64,000 bases of DNA, taken from Bacteroidales bacterium. Its GTDB lineage: Bacteria > Bacteroidota > Bacteroidia > Bacteroidales > Lentimicrobiaceae. The stretch spans positions 107,501-171,500 of the forward strand of contig JADJEQ010000037.1 in NCBI GenBank assembly GCA_016709025.1. Reading direction: 5' to 3'. Position numbers and translations under genes: made by a program. This document shows, piece after piece, positions 51,228 through 58,869 of this stretch (positions are counted from its first letter, which is position 1; the number at the start of each line of letters is the position of its first letter). Below the pieces are notes generated by a model, which searched no databases, was not told where the DNA came from, and worked only from the letters and a program-made list of their open reading frames with translations.

Positions 51228-53195
51228 TTACTTAACAATCATTTTGTTGGTAATTTTTTCTCCGTTGATATTCACAGAATAAGCATAAACACCTGACTTC
51301 AGTCCATTGCTATCAATGGTTAAAGTATGGTTTCCGGATTGTAAATTACGTGCAGGAATTTCCCTGACTTTCTGACCCATCAGGTTATAGACTTCCATGC
51401 CAACCATTGAAGTAACAGCGAGATTTAGTTTAATTTCAGATGTTCCATTGAATGGATTGGGATAATTCTGGGAAACAGTATTGTAGTTTGCCGGTTTTTC
51501 AGATGTTACCCCGGTAAGTACAAATTCCGAGAAATCGAATTTGAAATCAGGTATATATTTATACTGTACGGGTAAGGTAGGATCGGTAGGATCCATCGCC
51601 TGGTAAACGAAAGGAATCGTATAGGATGCCTCACTGCCGCTTCCCTCAACAAATGCATAGTAAGAAGCTGTTCCCATAAAGGCCTGCAGCCATCCATCGG
51701 AAAGGAAAGTAACATTCGTAACAGCAGTATAGGTATTGGTAGCTATATCCCAGCCAACACAAAAAATATCCGGCTGAATGTTATCTGTTACACCTTCAAA
51801 ATCGGTATCGAGCCATGAGAAGAACATTTTGCTTCCGTCAGGAGAAGTGGTAAGCTGTGAACGGGTGTCTTCATCAACATCGCCAAAAGTACCACGGAAG
51901 GTTTTATTGCTCTGGAATTTATAGGCCAGCCAGGTTTCCCCGCCATCCTGTGAAAAGATATTGTAAGATGCGCCGAAACCACCTGAAGCAACGATTGAAT
52001 AAGGTGTATCAGAAGATGCAATCCCAATGGTTACACTGATTACAGGATTTCCGAACATATCAACACAAAAATCACTGGTAAATGCTGTGGTATAACCGAT
52101 CTCATCGCGGGCTGGTAAAGGAGGAAGGAAAAGCTCGGCAATCTGATCATCGGTCAGACATTCGTTTACAATTCCAGGGATACCGTCAGGACCTCCCAAT
52201 ACAGCAAATGTAGGTGTTTCATCCCAGCTTAAGCCACCATCGGTTGTTTTGTAAAGAATCGGGTAATAGGATACTCCGGTTCCGAATACATCGCCACCAT
52301 TGTCTCCCAGAATCATAATATAGCCGATCATACCATCGGGTGCAAAAGCAATCCTGGTATCGGAAACTGCGGAAAACTCACCACCGTAAGTTATCGCTGA
52401 CGGAGCATATAGTAAACTTTGTTCATATTCATACTTGCCGAGTGAAGCGTTGAATACACCACGGGTGATGAGCAGAGAATCAAGATATTGATTACCGAGA
52501 CCACCAACAAGAGAAGATTCAACCACGAAAACATCACCGGTTGCCGGGTTAACGGTCATTGCATCCGGTACATTATGCCTGATCGGAGGTTGCGATGACC
52601 AGCCAATCTGTGATAAGCCTGTACCATCGAGTTTGACTGTGCCACCAGCATAGCCACCCCAACTACCGGCAGTTCCATTGGTACCATCAAGGGTTGGTGC
52701 AAAGAAGGTAAAATAAGCATTGTCAGGATTTGTATTTCCTGCAGGATTGTAAATCAGACCCTCAGGATAACGTGCATTGGCAGTACCTCCGGCAGTAGGA
52801 TCGAAAACCTGGATGTTTGATGTCCATGTATTTCCGCCATCTTTCGAACGATCATAAGCAAGGTAACCCGAACCGGGGCTAGCCAGCATACGGTGAACAA
52901 AACTGACTGAATTTGTTTGAGGATCGGCCCAAACAGCTGTACGACCACCATTGTATAAGCCGTAGGCATTGGCGGCATTCCCGATGTTAAGAACTGTGAT
53001 ATCGCTGGTTGCACGATACTCAGGACGCTCAACAAGGTTTACAATTGAAGGGGTTTTAATGATGGTTTCTTCATCAATATTGAAGAGTTGATTAGAAACA
53101 GTGGGTACTCCCGGCTTTAGTTTTGCCGGACTTTTCTGAGCCGATAATCCAACGGTGATTATCAAAGCGGTTGCAATGAGTAGAAGTTTTTTCAT
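51228..53195 (-). CDS. T9SS-exported BNR-type protein (distant paralog)
   Basis: 655 residues. Signal peptide MKKLLLIATALIITVGLSAQ, then PAKLKPGVPTVSNQLFNIDE. BNR/Asp-box repeats include DRSKDGGNTWTSNIQVF, KTTDGGLSWDETPTF and SQDGGETWLAYKF. The C-terminus (TVSQNYPNPFNGTSEIKLNL ... LKSGVYAYSVNINGEKITNK) is a T9SS sorting domain very close in sequence to those of the two preceding genes. The rest is more diverged. Three neighbouring genes with matching tails and the same orientation suggest repeated duplication. Function is unknown. Confidence 0.87.
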   Translation of the reverse strand: MKKLLLIATALIITVGLSAQKSPAKLKPGVPTVSNQLFNIDEETIIKTPSIVNLVERPEYRATSDITVLNIGNAANAYGLYNGGRTAVWADPQTNSVSFVHRMLASPGSGYLAYDRSKDGGNTWTSNIQVFDPTAGGTANARYPEGLIYNPAGNTNPDNAYFTFFAPTLDGTNGTAGSWGGYAGGTVKLDGTGLSQIGWSSQPPIRHNVPDAMTVNPATGDVFVVESSLVGGLGNQYLDSLLITRGVFNASLGKYEYEQSLLYAPSAITYGGEFSAVSDTRIAFAPDGMIGYIMILGDNGGDVFGTGVSYYPILYKTTDGGLSWDETPTFAVLGGPDGIPGIVNECLTDDQIAELFLPPLPARDEIGYTTAFTSDFCVDMFGNPVISVTIGIASSDTPYSIVASGGFGASYNIFSQDGGETWLAYKFQSNKTFRGTFGDVDEDTRSQLTTSPDGSKMFFSWLDTDFEGVTDNIQPDIFCVGWDIATNTYTAVTNVTFLSDGWLQAFMGTASYYAFVEGSGSEASYTIPFVYQAMDPTDPTLPVQYKYIPDFKFDFSEFVLTGVTSEKPANYNTVSQNYPNPFNGTSEIKLNLAVTSMVGMEVYNLMGQKVREIPARNLQSGNHTLTIDSNGLKSGVYAYSVNINGEKITNKMIVK

Positions 53196-53236
53196 TAGGT
53201 TATTGTTTGGGTTAAACTTAAGTAAATCCGTAAATG

Positions 53237-53244
53237 CGAAATTA
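53237..53244 (-). promoter_or_regulatory. Possible -7 element of the 51228-53195 gene
   Basis: The minus strand reads TAATTTCG followed by CA, one base off TAnnTTTG, 42 bases before the start codon. Confidence 0.4.
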
Positions 53245-53345
53245 CTCTATTTTTTTGTTTAAAACAGATATTCCCTGAAAAAAAACAGGTAAAAATTCAT
53301 AAAAAGACATGCTTTATTGCGAATGGATTATCTTCAATTCTGCAA

Positions 53346-54536
53346 TCAGGAATTATAGGCCGTTTCCTTTGTATCTGTGCGAATAGTAGTAGCCCTTTGA
53401 GATTCAATAACCTGATTAAACAGGTAACGGTAAGTAATATGCCTTTTTGCAAAATGGCCACCGACCGCCTCGTGCAACTGTCGCATTTTGGGATTAAAGT
53501 CGCCCACCCATGAGAGTTCAATTTCGGTGTAGTTGGGTTTCTTTTTCATCACCTTATCCATATGCCAGAATATGGCAGATTCAATTCCTGATTTCTGAAA
53601 TTTGGGCTTAATGCCCATAACTGTGATGCGGGTACGGGTAAATATATCCTTTTTACGGAGGTACCAGAATTTCAGCTTCCCGAAAAAATCAATTTTGCCG
53701 TTGAAACGCTTCAGCATTTCGTTTACATCGGGTATCATAACCAGAAAAGCAATGGGCTCATTTTCATGATAAGCAAACCATATAAATTCTTCGACCATAA
53801 CAGGCTTCAGTTCTTCCAGCGATTTGAGCAACACTTTTGGTTCTATGGGTGTGAAATTTTCGTGAAACCGCCATGCATCGTCGTAAACCTCTTTAAAATC
53901 GCTGATAAAGTTTTCACTGTTCTTCCAGCTAAAATGTCTGAAACTATAGCCGGGCCGCTGTCTTACCCAGTCAGCAATTTTCCAGAATCGTTCAGGGAAA
54001 GGCTTCGTAAGGTTAAGATGATTGGTAACCTGCTCAAAATAAGGTTTAAAACCATATGATTCAAAGAACTCTTTATAATACGGGAAGTTATAATTCATAC
54101 CAAAACTGGGGTGCATAAAACCTTCTACAAGCAACCCCCAGAAGTTATCATTCTCGCCGAAATTGATGGGGCCATCCATTGCTTCCATACCACGCCCTGC
54201 CAGCCATGCTTTACAATGGTCAAACATATAATATGCTGCGGCTTTGTCATTGATGCATTCAAAAAATCCCATTCCACCGGTCGGCTGATCGAAGTTGAAG
54301 GCTTTCTTGCGGTTAATGAAGGCGGCAACCCTTCCGATAGATTCCCCTTTGTCATTATATAAAACCCATCGCGTAGCTTCACCATGTGTGAAGAAAACAT
54401 TCGATTCAGGATTAAAGACATTCTCAACCATTTTATCGAGTGGACGTACCCAAAATTTATCGTCAATATATATCTTCCGTGCAACATCAAGAAATTCACT
54501 GGCCAGCCTTTTATTGTTGACTTCTTTAAGGATCAT
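53346..54536 (-). CDS. GNAT-like cytosolic protein of unknown substrate
   Basis: 396 residues from the ATG at 54536 (MILKEVNNKRLASEFLDVAR). Upstream in-frame codons to 54761 overlap the divergent LptF/G gene and are not used. The protein has KGESIGRVAAFINRKKAFNF, GGMGFFECINDKAAAYYMFD and DGPINFGENDNFWGLLVEGF, then HPSFGMNYNFPYYKEFFESY, and later ITVMGIKPKFQKSGIESAIF with YTEIELSWVGDFNPKMRQLH, consistent with a double GNAT-fold (YghO-like) protein. The substrate is unknown. It is divergent from the LptF/G gene with about 118 bases between starts, so they may share a control region. Confidence 0.8.
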   Translation of the reverse strand: MILKEVNNKRLASEFLDVARKIYIDDKFWVRPLDKMVENVFNPESNVFFTHGEATRWVLYNDKGESIGRVAAFINRKKAFNFDQPTGGMGFFECINDKAAAYYMFDHCKAWLAGRGMEAMDGPINFGENDNFWGLLVEGFMHPSFGMNYNFPYYKEFFESYGFKPYFEQVTNHLNLTKPFPERFWKIADWVRQRPGYSFRHFSWKNSENFISDFKEVYDDAWRFHENFTPIEPKVLLKSLEELKPVMVEEFIWFAYHENEPIAFLVMIPDVNEMLKRFNGKIDFFGKLKFWYLRKKDIFTRTRITVMGIKPKFQKSGIESAIFWHMDKVMKKKPNYTEIELSWVGDFNPKMRQLHEAVGGHFAKRHITYRYLFNQVIESQRATTIRTDTKETAYNS

Positions 54537-54654
54537 CGCGATTGGTTTCTTTAAAATCACAGCAAATGTAATGAGTTTTGGAGGAACAATAAAATGTGAC
54601 AACGCCTGCAAGGAACAAATGCTTATTTTTGCGGCTATCAACTTATCATTTATT

Positions 54655-56142
54655 GTGAAGCGCTTATACCTGTTGTTGCTCAGGTCATACCTCGGCCCCC
54701 TCATCCTCACCTTTTTCATCGCCCTTTTTATACTGGTGATGCAGTTTCTGTGGAAATACATCGATGACCTGGTAGGAAAAGGCCTTCAATGGCATGTAAT
54801 CGGGCAACTTCTGTTTTATGCTTCAGCCACTTTTGTACCGCTGGCGCTGCCATTGTCTATCCTGCTTGCATCTTTGATGACTTTCGGTAACCTTGGAGAG
54901 CGATATGAACTTGTTGCTATTAAATCAGCCGGTGTTTCACTAAGCACAATCATGCGGCCACTCATTGTTGTTTCCGTATTGATAAGCATTTTTGCTTTTT
55001 TCTTTTCAAACAACATCCTTCCGGTTGCCAATCTTAAATTCAAGTCTATCCTATACGATGTGCGACAGCAGAAACTAGCCCTGAATATCAGGGAAGGTAT
55101 CTTCTACAACGGAATTGACGGGTATGTAATGCGAATTGGTCTAAAAGGGAAAGATGAGGTTTCAATCCGGGATGTGATGATTTATAATCATACATCAAGG
55201 ATGGGTAATACCACTGTTACCAGGGCCGATTCAGGAAAAATGATTCAGAGTGGGGATGGCGGGACTCTTGAGCTCACCCTCTTTAATGGATATAGTTATG
55301 ATGAAAAATCAGACAAGCGCAACGATAAGCGGCGGCCATTTCAGCGGACCTACTTTGAAGAACAATACCGTAAATTTGACCTCTCTCAGTTTAAAATGAT
55401 GCGCACCAATGAGGCTTTGTTCCGCAATCATTACCAGATGCTTAACCTTAAGCAGCTAAAGACCTCAGAAGATTCCCTGAAAAAAGAGATCAACAATCGC
55501 CGCGAAGGCCTGCAAAGGAGTATTAAGCTAAGCTATCACTATAACGCCCAACTTGATTCGGGCAGTATCAAAATTTCGTCAAACCCTGATTTAAAAAGAA
55601 GCAAAGGCCTGGTTGCACTCAGAGACTTAAGCAGGGAGAACCTGTTAAAAGCATACGAAAGTTCTGTCAATTCCGCCCGCAGCGCCCGTAACAACGTTGA
55701 ATACATCAACAACGACCTGAAGGAGAGAAATATATTGCTCTATAAACATGAAGTGGAATGGCATCGCAAGTTTACCCTCTCGTTTGCCTGCCTGGTTCTA
55801 TTCTTTATCGGGGCACCCCTGGGTGCCATTATACGTAAAGGTGGTCTTGGCCTTCCACTTGTCATCTCAATCGTTTTCTTCGTTATTTACCATGTAATCT
55901 CAATGACCGGAGAAAAATCGGTAAAAGCAGGGCAGCTGGACGCGATTTACGGAATGTGGCTTTCTTCGGTTGTGTTATTGCCGTTGGGTGTAATTCTTAC
56001 CATGAAAGCAACCACCGATTCCCCACTATTTGACCCGGATGTGTGGAAGCGTTTCTTTGCCTCCATGGTAAGAAAATTAACAAAAAAAGAAAGTAACCGG
56101 AACAAACAGTCTGAGAATGAGAATACTGCTTCTCTGCAATAA
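54655..56142 (+). CDS. LptF/LptG-family LPS export permease
   Basis: 495 residues using the GTG at 54655. The frame is open back to 54295 but earlier codons overlap the opposite GNAT-like gene, and KRLYLLLLRSYLGPLILTFF is the normal family start. Helices: FFIALFILVMQFLWKYIDDL, ATFVPLALPLSILLASLMTF, PLIVVSVLISIFAFFFSNNI at the N-terminus, and FTLSFACLVLFFIGAPLGAI, LVISIVFFVIYHVISMTGE, SSVVLLPLGVILTMKA at the C-terminus. The YjgP/YjgQ signature GNLGERYELVAIKSAGVSL and a periplasmic jellyroll between are present. It works with the LptB ATPase to extract LPS and hand it to LptC. Neither partner is in view. It overlaps the next gene by 26 bases. Confidence 0.92.
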   Translation: MKRLYLLLLRSYLGPLILTFFIALFILVMQFLWKYIDDLVGKGLQWHVIGQLLFYASATFVPLALPLSILLASLMTFGNLGERYELVAIKSAGVSLSTIMRPLIVVSVLISIFAFFFSNNILPVANLKFKSILYDVRQQKLALNIREGIFYNGIDGYVMRIGLKGKDEVSIRDVMIYNHTSRMGNTTVTRADSGKMIQSGDGGTLELTLFNGYSYDEKSDKRNDKRRPFQRTYFEEQYRKFDLSQFKMMRTNEALFRNHYQMLNLKQLKTSEDSLKKEINNRREGLQRSIKLSYHYNAQLDSGSIKISSNPDLKRSKGLVALRDLSRENLLKAYESSVNSARSARNNVEYINNDLKERNILLYKHEVEWHRKFTLSFACLVLFFIGAPLGAIIRKGGLGLPLVISIVFFVIYHVISMTGEKSVKAGQLDAIYGMWLSSVVLLPLGVILTMKATTDSPLFDPDVWKRFFASMVRKLTKKESNRNKQSENENTASLQ

Positions 56143-57334
56143 ATCGCCCTGGCCACCACTCGAAGGAGGCCCGATCGCGATGAATGCGATGGCTACTGGA
56201 TTGCTTGAAGCCGGACACCAGGTAAAAGTGCTGGCCATCAACAGCAATAAATACAATGTCAGCCTTCAGTCTGTCCCGGAAGAGTACCGTAAGCGTACCG
56301 GATTTCAAACAGTTTACATTGACCTCTCTGTTAAACCCTGGCCTGCATTTCTGAATCTGTTTACCGGAAAATCTTACCATGTTGAACGGTTTATTTCGCT
56401 TGAATTTTCCAGTGCTCTCACAACCATCCTGAAAACGGAAAAGTTTGACATTATTCAGTTTGAGACACTTTTTACATCACCAGACCTGCATGTCATCAGG
56501 AGTTTATCTGATGCACGGATTGTTCTCCGGGCACACAACATTGAGCATCTGATCTGGCAAAGAAGTGCTGCCGGTTGCCGCAATCCGCTGAAAAAACTTT
56601 ACCTCCGTCATCTTGCCAGAACATTAAAGCGATATGAGCTGAAAACAATTAATGAAGTTGACGGAATAGTAGCGATTACAGAAAAGGATGCTGCTTTTTT
56701 CAGACAGGCAGCCCCTGGCATTCCGGTAACTGCCATCCCGTTTGGAATTCGTGTTGAAGATGCTGGTAATATTGATACTAAACTAACAGAAAAAATCTTT
56801 CCGGGCCTCTTTCACCTGGGTTCAATGAACTGGATACCCAATCAGGAGGGGATCGGTTGGTTTATCCGTAAAGTCTGGCCCATTATATACGGAAAACACC
56901 AGGACCTCAGGTTTTACCTTGCCGGACGCGAGATGCCCGGGTGGCTGAAAAACATCAATGTACCGGGAATTGTCGTCGATGGGGAAGTGCCCGATGCCCG
57001 GTCCTACATGTTTTCCCATGGGATAATGATTGTTCCGTTGTTTTCCGGTAGCGGAATCAGGATAAAAATAATTGAGGGTATGCTGGCCGGAAAAGCAATC
57101 ATAACAACCGCGATCGGAGCTGAAGGAATTTCTTATACAGACGGGATTAACTTATTGATAGCAAACGACCTGGATGGATTTATTGATGCAATTGAAAAGT
57201 GTCTGAATACACCTGGTCTGGTTGAGAACCTTGGGCGACAAGCCAGGGAGCTGGTCATAAAAAAGCATAATAACACTGATTTAATGCAAAATATTTCAGA
57301 TTTTTACATAAAGATACAGCAACATCCGGTGTAA
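56117..57334 (+). CDS. Glycosyltransferase family 4-type
   Basis: 405 residues; starts MRILLLCNKSPWPPLEGGPI, a GT-B N-terminal strand and Gly-rich loop, and overlaps the end of the LptF/G gene by 26 bases, so they are coupled. Middle features: VLRAHNIEHLIWQRSAAGCR, then LFHLGSMNWIPNQEGIGWF, typical of family-4 retaining transferases. The C-terminal domain has VPLFSGSGIRIKIIEGMLAG and KAIITTAIGAEGISYTDGIN, where the E-x7-E-like site binds the nucleotide sugar. It probably adds sugars to surface polysaccharide or LPS, in line with the LPS export neighbour. Sugar donor and acceptor are not known. Confidence 0.9.
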   Translation: MRILLLCNKSPWPPLEGGPIAMNAMATGLLEAGHQVKVLAINSNKYNVSLQSVPEEYRKRTGFQTVYIDLSVKPWPAFLNLFTGKSYHVERFISLEFSSALTTILKTEKFDIIQFETLFTSPDLHVIRSLSDARIVLRAHNIEHLIWQRSAAGCRNPLKKLYLRHLARTLKRYELKTINEVDGIVAITEKDAAFFRQAAPGIPVTAIPFGIRVEDAGNIDTKLTEKIFPGLFHLGSMNWIPNQEGIGWFIRKVWPIIYGKHQDLRFYLAGREMPGWLKNINVPGIVVDGEVPDARSYMFSHGIMIVPLFSGSGIRIKIIEGMLAGKAIITTAIGAEGISYTDGINLLIANDLDGFIDAIEKCLNTPGLVENLGRQARELVIKKHNNTDLMQNISDFYIKIQQHPV

Positions 57335-57486
57335 GATTCTTCATTTCACTGACCCGCAGGTGCGGGATTCAGAATGACAATGCATTAGCATCAGAAGAAG
57401 GGGCTTGGTGGTGGCTAATCCGCTAACAAGCCCTCTTCTTCCAAACAAAGTAAATCAAAGTCTTTCTGAGCGTTAGCGAAGAATCT
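57334..57486. repeat. Inverted-repeat element between glycosyltransferase genes
   Basis: Outer arms AGATTCTTC (57334-57342) and GAAGAATCT (57478-57486). Inside, CCCGCAGGTGCGGG forms a hairpin at 57353-57366 (in the TGACCCGC-family segment 57350-57367). A further stem GAAGAAGGGGCTTG (57394-57407) pairs with CAAGCCCTCTTCTTC (57427-57441) with one bulge. The outer segments resemble two inverted copies of a motif AGATTCTTC...CAGAATGACA. No gene lies here. Confidence 0.75.
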
Positions 57487-57538
57487 CATAATTTTTACCA
57501 GACAACAGTTATAAATATCAGGCATTGATCTATTTTTT

Positions 57539-57546
57539 TACCTTTG
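57539..57546 (+). promoter_or_regulatory. -7 promoter element of the 57588 glycosyltransferase
   Basis: TACCTTTG followed by C, an exact TAnnTTTG, 41 bases upstream of the start codon. Confidence 0.55.
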
Positions 57547-57587
57547 CACGTAAAGATTTTAGAACAGATATCTTTTTATAAACCCCT

Positions 57588-58766
57588 ATGCTTAAGAAGC
57601 GGATGAAACTTCTGGTGATTTTACCCCGTTTTCCTTACCCTATTGAAAAAGGGGATAAGTTGCGCGCCTTTCACCAGATCAGACTGCTTTCCAATTCTTT
57701 TGAAATTCACCTGGTAGCCATTAGTCATGGAAAAGTCAGTCAGGCCGATTTCAATAAAATCAAGCCCTATTGTAAATCGGTAACCATCATCAGGCAAACA
57801 TGGGTATCTGTCGCTTTCAACCTTATAAGAGCTCTTTTTAAAGGCTGGCCTTTTCAGGCAGGGTACTATTACAGCAGCCGCGCACAGCGCCGCATCGACA
57901 GGTTGATCAAAAACGAAAAGCCGGATCGTCTGTATTGTCAGTTGCTTCGAACTGCAGCATACGCCCGGAATTTCAAAGGACCAAAAACGCTTGATTATCA
58001 GGATGTATTCTCAAAAGGAATGGAGAGAAGGATACCAACGGCGAGTGCACTGATGAAACCGTTACTCAAACTGGAGTACCAGCGTTTACAGCAATACGAA
58101 AAAAAGCTTTTTAACCAGTTCGATCACAAAACCATCATTTCGCGGCCTGACAGGGATTATATATTACATCCTGACCGCGATAAAATTGTGATAGTGCCCA
58201 ATGGCGTTGATCGCAAATACTTTAGTCCCGGGCGAAGCACCATCACCCATGAATTGATTTTCACCGGTAATATGGGCTATCCTCCCAATGTTGATTGTGC
58301 TGAATATCTGGTTAACAAGGTATTGCCGATCATTCACCGCACACACCCGAAAACCAGAATTGTTCTGGCGGGAGCATCTCCTCATGCAAGGGTTAAAGCA
58401 CTGGCATCTGATCATGTTACAGTCACCGGCTGGGTCGAGGATATCCGGACCTGCTATTCCAGTGCTATGATATTTCTGGCTCCAATGCAAATCGGAACCG
58501 GTCTTCAGAATAAACTTCTGGAAGCCATGTCGATGCGCTTGCCGTGCATTACTTCATCACTCTGTAATGCTGCACTGGGTGCTGCTGACAATACTGATAT
58601 TCTGGTTGGCGATACACCTCAGCAGGTTGCCGGTCACGCGGTTACTTTGCTTGACAATCCTACACTCAGGCTTCAGATAGCAGAAAATGGTTTTTATTTC
58701 TCCCGCAGAAATTACAGTTGGGAAAACGCCACAGAGAAACTATTGGAGTTGCTGATGAAAAAATGA
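57588..58766 (+). CDS. Glycosyltransferase, Stp1/TIGR03087-like sugar transferase
   Basis: 392 residues; ATG at 57588 (another in-frame ATG at 57603 is possible). N-terminus LLVILPRFPYPIEKGDKLRA FHQIRLLS matches the PEP-CTERM/exosortase-associated sugar transferase group (TIGR03087, Stp1). Then RLYCQLLRTAAYARNFKGPK, LDYQDVFSKGMERR, and the C-terminal GT-B portion: IVPNGVDRKYFSPGRS, LIFTGNMGYPPNVDCAEYLV, APMQIGTGLQNKLLEAMSMR LPCITSS. It has its own promoter, behind the inverted-repeat element. Likely adds a sugar to an exported polysaccharide or lipid-linked glycan. No exosortase is seen here. Confidence 0.88.
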   Translation: MLKKRMKLLVILPRFPYPIEKGDKLRAFHQIRLLSNSFEIHLVAISHGKVSQADFNKIKPYCKSVTIIRQTWVSVAFNLIRALFKGWPFQAGYYYSSRAQRRIDRLIKNEKPDRLYCQLLRTAAYARNFKGPKTLDYQDVFSKGMERRIPTASALMKPLLKLEYQRLQQYEKKLFNQFDHKTIISRPDRDYILHPDRDKIVIVPNGVDRKYFSPGRSTITHELIFTGNMGYPPNVDCAEYLVNKVLPIIHRTHPKTRIVLAGASPHARVKALASDHVTVTGWVEDIRTCYSSAMIFLAPMQIGTGLQNKLLEAMSMRLPCITSSLCNAALGAADNTDILVGDTPQQVAGHAVTLLDNPTLRLQIAENGFYFSRRNYSWENATEKLLELLMKK

Positions 58767-58869
58767 ACAGATCCTTCACTCACCATTGAACCGCTTAATC
58801 ATAAAAAAAACAGACTTAGCCCGTTACAAATCATTGAAAACCGAATAAACCAGAAGCCAGACTAACAAA

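Noticed and set aside
54295..54654. N-terminal extension of the LptF/G permease to 54295
   Set aside because: It overlaps the opposite GNAT-like gene, whose coding signal is clear, and lies outside the normal family start.
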